Shown: positions 47,636 to 57,472 of the stretch, in pieces
Layout of the letters: each line of letters begins with the position of its first letter
Position numbering within the stretch: position 1 is the stretch's first letter
Source of the DNA: Annulohypoxylon bovei var. microspora
Taxonomy: Eukaryota > Ascomycota > Sordariomycetes > Xylariales > Hypoxylaceae
Length of the DNA: 64,000 nt
Assembly (NCBI GenBank): GCA_022836615.1
Contig: MU405348.1
Coordinates: 41,441-105,440, forward strand
Direction: 5' to 3'
Program-made: the position numbers and the translations under genes
Notes under the pieces: model-generated
The model's database searches: none
What the model saw: the letters and a program-made list of their open reading frames with translations, nothing else
What the model was told of the DNA's origin: nothing

Positions 47636-48189
47636 ATCGGGAGGTCACTCATAAAAGACAAGATGCATTTCTAGTCATTTGTAACAAAAGGAACAAAAGG
47701 AGAATTGAAATTCGAAGATATCCAGGCATTCTGCAAGGAAAAGGAAGGAAAGGGAAGGGAAAAAATACATTTCTATGTTAAAAGTATATTATATGCCTAG
47801 GTATATTTCGGCAATATAAAAACCACCACCGAAAATGAACTTCAGCACTGAGTGTTGTTTCCTTTTATCCATTGTATTAGGTACATAAGCAAGCAGGCAA
47901 AGGTAGCGGTGAAATCATACCATATGATTTCAAAGTTAAATCTTAAGTATTAGTGGTTTATGTACGTCACGTGAAGAATGGATCCATTCAATTAAGCTAA
48001 CCTCGGCCAATAGGATGCACCTATTTCCAATTGCTTCAAGACCTGAGCACTTTTTCATATTCAACCTTGTGCTGCTTGTGTAAACCGGTTCGACCTATTC
48101 CAACCCCAACGAACAAAAGCCTCAATTGACTCCCAAGGTTGTCAACCTACCCGTCGCACCTCCCACGAACGGGTAGAACCTCGCCCTCC
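47636..48189. promoter_or_regulatory. Upstream region of cytochrome c1 gene
   Basis: 554 bp between the DAHP synthase end and the CYT1 start, containing a CCAAT box. No gene seen. Confidence 0.45.
48007..48011 (+). promoter_or_regulatory. CCAAT box upstream of CYT1
   Basis: GGCCAATAGG is a strong CCAAT-box context about 180 bp before the cytochrome c1 start. Hap-complex control of cytochrome genes is established in fungi; use of this copy is inferred. Confidence 0.45.
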
Positions 48190-49469
48190 ATGTTGGCAAG
48201 ATCTTGCCTGCGCTCTACGCGCATCCTCAACGGCGCCAGAAATGGCGCGACCGCTTTCACCAAGGTACGGACCGACTGATTTGACACTACCCGCTACCCC
48301 GAGTTCCGTATAATAGCTTCAACTACGATGGCTGTTATCACTATGTATATTCGAAGAGATAAAGACCTAACTAACAATCATGGTCCTATAGCGATCCATC
48401 TCGTCGTCGAGCTCCGGAGCCTCTACCGAATCTCCGATGAAACTGAACGTAGCCGCTGCCGCTTCAACAGCTCTCGCTATCGGATCTGTAGCGTGGTACT
48501 ATCATCTCTATGGATCCACCGCTCACGCAATGACGCCTGCTGAGGAAGGGTAAGTTTACGTCCTGGTATAATAGGGAGAGGCCATTCGCATTATCTTTGA
48601 TTTGGCGTCGAAAGGCAGATCGGAGTTGCCCGACTTTCCCACGTTCTAGGCCGATGAATCTAATACGTCAAAATTAGTTTACACTCGACAGCATACCCGT
48701 GGGTTCACAACCAGTGGTTAAAAACTTTCGACCACCAGGCGTAAGTACCAAACTCGTTCATTTCCGGCTTTCTCGTTTCTGACAGGTTATCAGGCTTCGT
48801 CGAGGTTTCCAGGTGTACCGTGAAGTCTGCGCGGCATGCCACTCTCTCAGCCGAGTTCCTTACCGAACGCTTGTCGGAACCGTTCTGACGGTAGATGAAG
48901 CGAAGGTAATGGCGGAAGAGAATGAATACGATACCGAACCCAACGATGAGGGCGAGATCGAGAAGCGTCCCGGAAAGCTATCTGACTATATCCCCGCCCC
49001 ATATAAAAATGACGAGGCCGCCCGAGCTGCCAACAACGGTGCTCTCCCTCCCGATCTAAGCTTAATTATCAAGGGACGTCACGGCGGCTGCGACTACATA
49101 TTTAGCTTGTTGACTGGATACCCCGAGGAGCCCCCGGCAGGTGCTCAGGTCGGCGCTGGTCTAAACTTCAACCCTTACTTCCCCGGCACCGGTATCGCTA
49201 TGGCCCGTGTCTTGTACGATGGTCTCGTGGAGTATGAGGATGAGACCCCAGCATCTACATCGCAGATGGCCAAGGATGTGGTAGAGTTCCTCAACTGGGC
49301 GGCGGAACCTGAGATGGATGACCGAAAGCGAATGGGAATAAAGGTCTTGACTGTCACCACTGTCCTCTTCGCTTTAAGCGTCTGGGTTAAGCGATACAAG
49401 TGGGCTACACTCAAGTCGAGGAAGATCGTCTACGACCCGCCTAAGGCATCTAATGATATCCGTACGTAA
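48190..49469 (+). CDS. CYT1: Cytochrome c1, heme protein of mitochondrial complex III
   Basis: Catalytic subunit of the cytochrome bc1 complex; passes electrons from the Rieske protein to cytochrome c in the intermembrane space. Exons 48190..48264, 48392..48549, 48678..48740 and 48794..49469 give 323 residues. Exon 1 is an Arg-rich mitochondrial presequence (MLARSCLRSTRILNGARNG). Exon 2 carries a hydrophobic sorting segment (AAAASTALAIGSVAWYY). The heme c site is CAACH (111-115); the axial Met lies in PGTGIAMARVL. A C-terminal membrane anchor (VLTVTTVLFALSVWVKR) precedes the matrix tail. The exon joins restore AYPWVHNQWLKTFDHQA-LRRGFQVYREVC exactly as expected. Confidence 0.97.
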
Positions 49470-50509
49470 AGGCGTCCGTTGCTGTATGTACTACTAAGTT
49501 ACCCTACCGCACCGCTCCTTTGTCATGGCAAGAGGGAGAGAGAAAAAAAAGACACGGGGCTAGGGGTCGGAGTAATCCTGAGTCGCGACTCTAGAGTGTA
49601 TATCAAGTTCCTAAATTTTAGACGTTCACCGAAGTTTACTTGAAAGTACATGGGCGACTTAATAATGGATACTTACTATGAAAGGATAATTTCTCCCTTT
49701 AACCTTGGAACTCGACTCATTTTTATCTTATACTGCTAACTACCTAGGTAGGTACCTTGGCGCATGTAAGTCATGAGGAACGTCTCCTGTGATGAGTGGA
49801 CATTGCCTACCTAGTAGGTACCTAATATATACTTTAGTAGCCCCGGGTAGGTATATTCTTGACAGCAGTGTTGTCGATGCTTAGGTAAAATGAGTCATGG
49901 TATCCATAAATTGATGAGAGAAGAGGTTCCCCCAGAAGGCGCAACAAGGTATTGCACTAGGGGCGACGCTTCGACCACTTCAGCCTTGACCATTGCTTTT
50001 TATTTAGTGTACAAACCTACAGCACCTTCAGTATCAACCGTACCTATTACCGACCACTATCTATCAAGCAGACAGCATACACGACCACTAACCATAGCAC
50101 CGAACACTCTGTGGAAGTGCTTATAATCATGGGAATAATACGATTTAGGCGAGGTGCCTCAATTGATTCTTCGCCTTTTCTTTTTAAGCAAAGTGAACTC
50201 ACAAATATATAAACTTGCCAACTTAATCAACTCCACCACTCTACCACTCCACCATCTCAACCATCTCAACCAACTTTCTAATAACTTCACAACGAAACAC
50301 TTCACAATTACATCCGTTTTCACCTCCATCAATCTCACTCTTTAAATCCGCCACAACTCACTAGGTACTTGCAATCAGTACTTGAAATTTACCCATACCC
50401 AACCAACCAACCAACCAACCTTCTAAGTACCTAACCTCATCGCCATCATCACCGACCTCATTTAAGTAATTGTATAAGCACGCACACGCGATCGGGTTTT
50501 ACCGTCACC
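49470..50509. other. Intergenic, 1 kb; CCAA microsatellite
   Basis: 3' flank of CYT1 and a C/A-rich leader of the next gene, with a (CCAA)n run at about 50400-50418. No gene supported. Confidence 0.45.
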
Positions 50510-51259
50510 ATGGATTGGATGTGGCAGGATTATCAAGCTAAGGTAGATAAAGTACCTTACAGTCAACTAGGCGACGACTATCTGTTCGGTTTCCATACGG
50601 CAAATGACTTTCAGCGACGGTATGTTGCAGACTCGATCTTGCACGGCTGTGTGCCTGAGGATGACATGAGGACTCTCACCCGCCTCAGCTTACTTCGTGG
50701 TTCCGAGGAGTTCGACCAGATGCTCAGCTGTGCAAATGCTATGCGAGAGAAGGCATCCTTCGACAACCCTCTTGACGGACAAGATACTCTTACCTTCCTT
50801 TCTAAGATTCTCCACCCCTTCGGAATCTTGGACGAGGCTTCTGGAGATGAGGCGCCAACGCTCTACCAGAATGGCAAAGTTTCCACGAAGAAGTCGGAAG
50901 AATGTCACGGGAAGTCAGATCTGGACCAAGTCGCCAAGAAGCGCGGAAAGGACAAGCAATCGCCTTTTTGGTCTACCGAGTCTTCCAAGGAACAGGTGAC
51001 TCAGTCGGCAAATGAGATGAAGCGACTACAGAAGCTAAAGAAGAGAAGAGAGAAAAGGTTCTTGAAGAAAAAGATGAAGAGGGAGATGAAAGCTCAGGAG
51101 GCAGGAGGAGCGCATGAGGATGGTGTTCCTTCTACCAAAACCCTAGCTATGCGCCCAGTCCTCGAGGCTAATCGTCGTCGACGAAATGAGGACCTCGGCT
51201 CCGGTCCTTCTAATGCTCTTGATGATCCTGACGTTCCTTTAAAACGTCACCACTCATAG
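50510..51259 (+). CDS. N-terminal part of split MBD4-like glycosylase gene
   Basis: ORF of 249 residues starting in a good context (CACCATGG). The first 115 or so residues look folded (DWMWQDYQAKVDKVPYSQL; TLTRLSLLRGSEEFDQML). The end is strongly basic and helical (KRLQKLKKRREKRFLKKKMK). I do not recognise this part as a separate family. It ends at TAG 51257-51259, only 14 bp before the ATG of the next ORF. The next ORF's frame (one base back) is already open from 51232, so I think both are one gene broken by a single missing base in the run TTTAAAA (51238-51244), or, less likely, an unusual intron. No good splice donor is visible between 51120 and 51260. Confidence 0.7.
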   Translation: MDWMWQDYQAKVDKVPYSQLGDDYLFGFHTANDFQRRYVADSILHGCVPEDDMRTLTRLSLLRGSEEFDQMLSCANAMREKASFDNPLDGQDTLTFLSKILHPFGILDEASGDEAPTLYQNGKVSTKKSEECHGKSDLDQVAKKRGKDKQSPFWSTESSKEQVTQSANEMKRLQKLKKRREKRFLKKKMKREMKAQEAGGAHEDGVPSTKTLAMRPVLEANRRRRNEDLGSGPSNALDDPDVPLKRHHS

Positions 51260-51273
51260 ATGGCCAGGAGTCT

Positions 51274-52332
51274 ATGAGTGGACCTAATATCCTGCGCGAA
51301 ATCCCTTCGCTATGCGCAACTACAGAGGCAGGGGAGTCATTGAAGATTACACAGTCGCCATCAACAATACCTAACGACATTGGGACGGTATTGGATATGA
51401 CTGAATCGAGCCTGGACGCGCCGGATAAGGACGACAAACTGGAAGGAACTGGAGAAACATTAGAAAAAGAGAAGATATATCACCTATCACAAACCGAGAG
51501 CCAAACACCAAAACGCAAAGCGAAATCCCCATATTTTGACACTCAAGACGCATCTCCTCGCAAAGCGAAAACACCCCGCCCTCCTCGTGGAACAGTCCCG
51601 TGTATCCCCTTTCCACGCTTAGACGCACCGAAATTTGGGTTAATTCAAGAGGACCTCGCGGCCGACCCCTTTCGCCTGCTTGTAGTTGTAACCTTCCTTA
51701 TTCGCGTCAAGGGAAAACACGCAATACCGGTATTTCACGAGCTTATGAGAAAATATCCAACGCCGAGAGACGTTGCAGAAGCGAACACGAACGATATTAT
51801 AGTCATGATCAAGCACCTCGGGCTTGCGACGACTAGAGCAGCCGCAATCCAAAAGTACGCACGCATCTGGGTAGATAATCCGCCTCAGGCCGGTGTCCGG
51901 TACGACGTTAAGAACTACTCCGAATCTGGTGATGGGGTTGATATCCAGATGGGCGAAATATTAAGTTCCGACGGCACAGGGCCCTCAGCTTGGGAGATTG
52001 GCCATATGACACAAGGTCGGTACGCTATTGACAGCTGGAGAATCTTTTGCCGGGATGTCCTCCTTGAGCGAGCGGAGGATTGGAGAGGCAAAGGACGAGA
52101 AGGAGAATTCCAACCTGAGTGGATGCGAGTATTGCCCCAGGACAAGGAACTCCGTGCTTGCCTCAGGTGGCTCTGGATGCAAGAAGGTTGGGCCTGGGAT
52201 CCAAGAACCGGCGACAGAGAAATCCTACCAGGAGACCTGCGAAAGGCAGTTGATGAGGGCAGGGTTGCATATGATGATGCTGGAGAGCTGAAGATCCTCG
52301 ACAATGAGTTGCTCTCCTTGCCTTGCATTTAG
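51274..52332 (+). CDS. MBD4-like HhH-GPD DNA glycosylase (C-terminal part of split gene)
   Basis: ORF of 352 residues carrying a complete HhH-GPD glycosylase domain of MBD4 type, which removes T or U from G mismatches made by deamination of 5-methylcytosine. The catalytic region starts at KFGLIQEDLAADPFRLLV (about 120) and continues IPVFHELMRKYPTPRDVAEA. The helix-hairpin-helix is around IKHLGLATTRAAAI (179-192). The catalytic Asp is probably Asp253 in AIDSWRIFCRD, which matches MBD4's NDSYRIFC; VLPQDKELRACLRWLW matches the MBD4 C terminus. No methyl-CpG-binding domain is present. The stretch before residue 100 is acidic and probably disordered. See the preceding entry for the frame break. 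Confidence 0.85.
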   Translation: MSGPNILREIPSLCATTEAGESLKITQSPSTIPNDIGTVLDMTESSLDAPDKDDKLEGTGETLEKEKIYHLSQTESQTPKRKAKSPYFDTQDASPRKAKTPRPPRGTVPCIPFPRLDAPKFGLIQEDLAADPFRLLVVVTFLIRVKGKHAIPVFHELMRKYPTPRDVAEANTNDIIVMIKHLGLATTRAAAIQKYARIWVDNPPQAGVRYDVKNYSESGDGVDIQMGEILSSDGTGPSAWEIGHMTQGRYAIDSWRIFCRDVLLERAEDWRGKGREGEFQPEWMRVLPQDKELRACLRWLWMQEGWAWDPRTGDREILPGDLRKAVDEGRVAYDDAGELKILDNELLSLPCI

Positions 52333-52506
52333 CACATTACATAGCTAGACATAAGTGCCTGATGCCACATGAGATAGGCCTGCGCTAGCTCTAGCGAATA
52401 TATATAATTGCTGTAAATAGAATCGCAATTTATTGCGCATATTAATGTGCCGGTGTAGTCCTCATGCGTCTGTCCACCTAACGTAGAAAGCCCATCGGCC
52501 ATCGAC

Positions 52507-53077
52507 CTAATCATCCCCCTCCTCCATCAACCCCTTAGACGCCTCCTTCTTAACGATCGCCTCAAGAATCAGAGCCGTCTTGCGGTCGTGAATCTCGTCA
52601 AGGGCAGCCGAAGCGCTCATCCAGGCGGCAATCAAGTTCCCTTGGCGCGCGAACGAGGTCCGCCACCAGGGCGAGGACCGCAGCTGGCTCCGCCGCAGGT
52701 GCTGGTAGCCCTGCCACGGGAAGTTGTAGGCTAGGTGCAGTTGCATCAGGCTCGGGTGCTCGTCCAGCGACACGAGCGCTTGGCGTAGGCATTGCTGGTA
52801 GTAGTGGATCGAGCCGCCCACGAAGCCCGCGCAGGAGCCGATGAGAAAGCCGAGCCCGCCGCCACCCGTGAGGATGCCGGCTGCGGCGGCTGTGGCTAGG
52901 CCTAGGAGGGCCTGCTTGTATGTTAGTAAGTGGGAAGCAGGTAGGGATGTAGGGTAGGGGGGTAGGGGGGGGTGCTGTTAGGGAAAGGGGGAGAAAGGGG
53001 AGACACACTGCTGTTGAGGATGCAACGAACATCGAGCGGAACATGTAGAGCCCGTGACCACTTTTGGGTAAATTCAT
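52507..53077 (-). CDS. Small Gly/Ala-rich membrane protein, unknown function
   Basis: Two exons, complement(52507..52914, 53009..53077), give 158 residues; the 94-bp intron has donor GTGTGT and branch point TACTAAC. Exon 1 is MNLPKSGHGLYMFRSMFVASSTA. Exon 2 opens with a long hydrophobic Gly/Ala segment (LLGLATAAAAGILTGGGGLG and FLIGSCAGFVGGS), probably two membrane passes or one re-entrant hairpin. A soluble helical tail follows (HYYQQCLRQALVSLDEHPSL, AAWMSASAALDEI). A hydrophobic hairpin with a basic start would suit a mitochondrial or ER membrane, but that is inference. Base use is GC-rich compared with its flanks. It converges on the glycosylase gene. I do not know the family. Confidence 0.75.
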
Positions 53078-54370
53078 GTTAGCTAACTACACTATTTTTA
53101 ATATATGCCTTCGACTAAATTCCCCTTACCTAGGTCTGCTCCAGTTTCCAATAGTCCGCAATAGCTGGCTAACATGGCTGCCGACGTGAGACGCGGTATT
53201 GACTTCGTAGTCAACCTGAAGAAAAGCAAATTGACAAATTAGTAGCTGCTTTCCTACCGGAGTACCGAAGAGGTACTTACCATAGTATCTACATAGAAAA
53301 AGAACCCAGTTTGCTTTTTTCTTTTCTATGCTTTTGTAACTTTTCCTAATTTTTTCTTATATTTGTATAATCTATCGTGAACAATGTTATAATACTCACA
53401 TAATTTTATCCCTTACTAAGACCCACTGCATGGGCGAAGTAGTGCCTGATGTCGGTGTTGTTATACAGCTGGAGGCGCTATGACGCACTAAAGACACTAC
53501 ATTAACCCCTATAACTCGGGCTCCAACGTTAACTGGTAGCACAAAGTTACCCCTATTACGGATATGGATATCAACGCCTTTTTGATGATGATAACACTTA
53601 TCGAATCAACTTCAACTTGACATCATTGGTTCTTCATTGAAAATTTTCGATATTTCTAACTTTTGTCGCTTCCCAAGGTAGAAATTAGCGCTATATTTAT
53701 TCTGCTGTAGGATACCTACGTATTCTACAGAATTCCTAATAAATACCCCGACCGAAAACGGCAGCTTCTCACGTTAGCAAGACTCGATTTTATAGGAGTT
53801 CCAGTGTTGACAAAGAGCGTCGGACCGGGGTAATCTGCAACCTCCAACCTCCAACACGACACAACACAACACAACACAACACCACAAAAGCACAAACATT
53901 TAATACGATGACACCTTATGTAGGTGCCGGTTCATGCTAGGCCATTTCAGCCTAACGTCTGATTGATTAATAGTAGGTCGATATGGGTCCATGCCATAAC
54001 GGGGTTTCGGGCATTACATACATACCTCATACATACATACATACATATACACATACATACAAACCACGAGACGGTCACGAGTTATCAGTCTCTCGGATAG
54101 AGGACGAAAACGTCCAACGTACACACAGTACATACATACAACAAGAGGACGAGTCTTACCCCTCCTATAATCGTATAATATACCTATACAAGCCCCGCAA
54201 CTCTCAAGATCCATTATACATACACCAATACCCACTTAGTCTCTAATTTATTAGCAATAATTAACACTTAGCCTTGTTTTCGTCTCTTCTTTTCGTTCGG
54301 ACGTCGTTCCTAACCCAATCGATTACACGCCCGACACGCCCGATGCGCCTCGGCGGTCAATAGGCGAGCG
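53078..54370. other. Intergenic, 1.3 kb with microsatellites
   Basis: Holds (ACAAC)n at about 53855-53882 and (CATA)n at about 54016-54060. Lies between divergent genes, so it contains both promoters. No gene recognised. Confidence 0.5.
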
Positions 54371-55308
54371 ATGGGTTCTCTTGACGCTTCCAAGGATGAG
54401 CTGACCGTGCTGGTCACCGGCTTCGGGGTACGTCGCCCACAACACGCCACGTCGCGGTATTCGGTATCCCCGTCCTCCCCGAATGTCTCAGCTAACTTCG
54501 CATAGCCTTTCAAGGTGCAGTACCCCGTGAATCCGGCCTGGGAGATCACCGCGTCGTTGCCGGATTACCTGCCGCCCGACCGGGTGAAGGACCCCGCCCG
54601 CCAGTCCGCGCCAGGCCTGCCGCCAGTCAGGATTTTGAAGGACGGCCCGGTCCGCGTCAGCTATGAAGTTGTCAGAGAAATGGTGCCTCAGCTTTGGGAC
54701 GATCCCCCGCAGAAAATCGATTATGTCATCCATATAGGCATGGCAGGCCCGCAGCCGGTCTATTCCATCGAGAGGCGTGGTCACCGCGACGGATACGACA
54801 AACCCGATGTCGACGGCGAGCTTCTCGGTGACGAGCAGAGGCGCAAGCGGGAGGGCGACAAGTGGATATGGCAGTTAGTAGAGCTAATTTTCGACTTGTC
54901 GGATATCTAAGACATGATGGTTATCACTAACTTTACTCACCATAGCGATGCTCCCCCAGAGCTTCTAACCGACCTAGATATCGAGAATATCTACAAGCGA
55001 TGGGTCGAGCGTAGCCCGGTATGAGCTTCAATCCTCATTTCTTCGGGGGCAAATAAAGTACTGACATATACTGTACAAAGGACGATCTAAGGTTACAGCT
55101 CTCCGAGGATGCCGGACACTATCTCTGTGACTTTATCTACTTCTCAAGCTTAGCTCACCTGTACAAACAGCAAAAGCCCAGGAAGGTAATATTTTTTCAC
55201 GTTCCCTTGAATCCCGACGAGGCGTCTCTCGGCCGCGGAAAGGAGCTTGCCCTGCAATTGATCAGGTCCATATGCGAGGTTGGGTTCAAAAGGGAGCCCG
55301 TCTCTTAG
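54371..55308 (+). CDS. Pyroglutamyl-peptidase I
   Basis: Cysteine peptidase (family C15) that removes N-terminal pyroglutamate. Exons 54371..54427, 54506..54873, 54946..55018 and 55081..55308 give 241 residues. Exon 1 ends in the conserved VTGFG and joins PFKVQYPVNPAWE. The triad is Glu108 (SIERRG), Cys182 (EDAGHYLCDFIYF) and His206 (FFHVPL), all present. The eukaryotic insert GDKWIW joins HDAPPELLTDLDIENIYKRW after splicing. Donors are GTACGT, GTTAGT and GTATGA; introns are 62-78 bp. The protein is a little longer than bacterial members, as usual in fungi. Confidence 0.94.
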
Positions 55309-55632
55309 GGCAGTGTTCTTGGTGAGAAAGTGTTGGTCTGTCACTCAATATATCATATGTTTATACCTACATAACAGCAGTTATATATACTTGTCAATAA
55401 ATTGAAATGTAACTTGTTGTCTATCACTGAAAGTAAATGTTTTACTAAATGAGAAAAGGGCTAGTCACCGCGCTCCGTTAACGATGACGATATGGGAGTT
55501 ATCCAACGAGGGGTTCTAAGAATATGACGAGTTACAAGTTATGTCGCTATTATAATAAGGCTAAAAAGAAAGGCTATCCACGCTTCCTAAAACATACATT
55601 TCAGTTCTCCGCTCTCTCCTTAAATATACACC
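55309..55632. other. Convergent intergenic region
   Basis: 324 bp between two converging genes; 3' UTRs only as far as I can see. Confidence 0.45.
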
Positions 55633-56751
55633 CTAACCCCTGGTCCATGAGGTCTTCGCGAGGAGCTCGATATTGGCCACTTCCTTTAAGAAATGAAGCG
55701 GCAGCTGTTGAAGTTTTTTATCTTCGTACTGTAGAATAAAGTCCGCAGTCTCCAGATACTCCTTTTGAAACCTGTCCCAGACGAGTTTCTCGGTCTTGCC
55801 TCGCGAAAAACGCTTAGGAAGATAACGGCCGCTGATCGCCGCAGCTTGGACCGCCTGATTAACACCCTCGTGGTTCATCTTGATGGGGCGGACCTGGTCG
55901 AAGTTGAGAAGCCATAGCACGGTCCTCCCACGGAAAAAGTCCCCGATGACTCGGGATTTCGGCCCTGTGTAGGTGGAGGGCTCCATTTCCTCGATCTTCG
56001 AGTAGCTCGGGATTAAAGGCTTCTTCGAACCACCCAGGACGAACTGCACACCCATGGCATCGGTCCTGGCAGCCCAGTGCATGACGGCTAACGCCTGCGC
56101 GATTACGGAAGCCATGCGCTCCGCGTCCAGGTCCAGCTCTATCATCTGGTTGAGGTGCAGTTCGAAGTCTCTGAGAGAAAACGATGTTTCGCTGATCCTC
56201 CCCTTCGTAGAGCCAAGATAGATTCTCACGAGGCAGTCATTGTTTGCGGGATCAGCCGATGCGCTCGACTTGAGTTCCGGGTCGCAGTACTCGTCGATGA
56301 GAACAGACCTCATCGCTTCTTCCAGGGGTGGGATTCGCTCGGAGACGATGATGTCGGTGGGAACGTCGCAGACATCTTGAGCGGCTTCGATCAGATCTAG
56401 GTTCGTGTCGAGGAATTCAAGGTCTTCTTTCGGTACGAAGAAGTAACACTTGGGTATATTGATCCCAATCTCGAAGCTTTCCATCTGCTCGTAGATAAGG
56501 CTGTGCATCGAATAGTCGTTCCACAGACCAAAGATGGGTTTCTTGGAAATCTTCATGGCGAGAGATCTTCCTTCTTGCGCAAATACGGCGCTGCATCCCC
56601 CATCTCCGATCTTCTTGAAGGTCTGGGGGGTTTCTTGAGGTACAAGCTGCGGTGGAGAACCGGGATTGGTGTCGTTGAGACGTATCCTTTCCAACATTTT
56701 TCTAAACGCCACATCGCCGTCAGACTCCTTGGGCGAAGTTGGTGGTGACAT
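55633..56751 (-). CDS. DUF3669-type fungal protein
   Basis: Single-exon ORF of 372 residues. It resembles the fungal DUF3669 family, proteins found in many filamentous ascomycetes and often annotated as zinc-finger-like without proof. A short N-terminal leader (MSPPTSPKESDGDVAFRKML) precedes IGDGGCSAVFAQEGRSLAMK, which looks like a degenerate kinase-type glycine loop and Lys strand. The diagnostic part is C-terminal: MHWAARTDAMGVQFVLGG, then LWLLNFDQVRPIKMN. NFDQ resembles a decayed DFG-like position, so the fold may be kinase-like; this is inference. No catalytic HRD is visible. It is the last intact gene before the RIP-mutated element, about 0.5 kb away. Confidence 0.82.
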   Translation of the reverse strand: MSPPTSPKESDGDVAFRKMLERIRLNDTNPGSPPQLVPQETPQTFKKIGDGGCSAVFAQEGRSLAMKISKKPIFGLWNDYSMHSLIYEQMESFEIGINIPKCYFFVPKEDLEFLDTNLDLIEAAQDVCDVPTDIIVSERIPPLEEAMRSVLIDEYCDPELKSSASADPANNDCLVRIYLGSTKGRISETSFSLRDFELHLNQMIELDLDAERMASVIAQALAVMHWAARTDAMGVQFVLGGSKKPLIPSYSKIEEMEPSTYTGPKSRVIGDFFRGRTVLWLLNFDQVRPIKMNHEGVNQAVQAAAISGRYLPKRFSRGKTEKLVWDRFQKEYLETADFILQYEDKKLQQLPLHFLKEVANIELLAKTSWTRG

Positions 56752-57266
56752 TTTGTAGTGTTTTGAATATCTAATATTTTAGTTACGATATGGATTTATT
56801 CAAAAAGTGAACGATTGCGTTCATCTAGGAATACAAATAGAAAAGGGGTTCCATTGGTGTTGTAGAAGCTGTACAGAGATGAGCTTTAGTGTGATATATT
56901 TTAAGAAATCCATTTAACTTTCCTAGTATATTCATTGCATGTACCTTCTGTCTGTATGAAGAATATGATCAAGGAGTGGCAGTCATAATCTTTACCTACC
57001 TATTCATTCTAGTATGTGCCGGTATTCTTAGTGTATTACAACTCATATCATATCAAAACAGTTGACTAACAGGCGGAACTTATTATGTGTAAACAGCGGT
57101 AGGTTATTTCCCTTCATTCTACATGCTGGGGCGATGAACGGGAGGTGGGCTCAGGAGGCTTCTTAGCAAATAAGCTTCATATTATACATATTATACATAT
57201 AGTAATTCCGGCGGGTAGAATTCGGTGTGTATATTTTTCGAAGGCTTGAGCTTTATTCCTTTAACC
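56752..57266. other. Flank between DUF3669 gene and LTR relic
   Basis: Upstream region of the DUF3669 gene, of ordinary composition up to a sharp change at 57267. The last five bases (TAACC, 57262-57266) are the probable left target-site copy. Confidence 0.55.
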
Positions 57267-57472
57267 TGTCACACGAAAGTGGGGATGAATTATTAAATAC
57301 GTAATTTATGGTTAATAATAAAAAGGTTAATTAATTAAATTATTATTATTATAATTAAAAAAGGTAATATTTCATAATTACATGGTTATAATTAAAGGTT
57401 TAATTTTTTATAAATAAATTAACTCGATAATCGTTATAATTTCCCCACTTTAATTATTTAATATTTAATACA
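57267..57472. repeat. Left LTR (206 bp)
   Basis: Begins TGTCACACGAAAGTGGGG and ends AATACA. The outer 25 bases keep G and C, whereas the matching bases of the right LTR are A and T. Confidence 0.85.
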
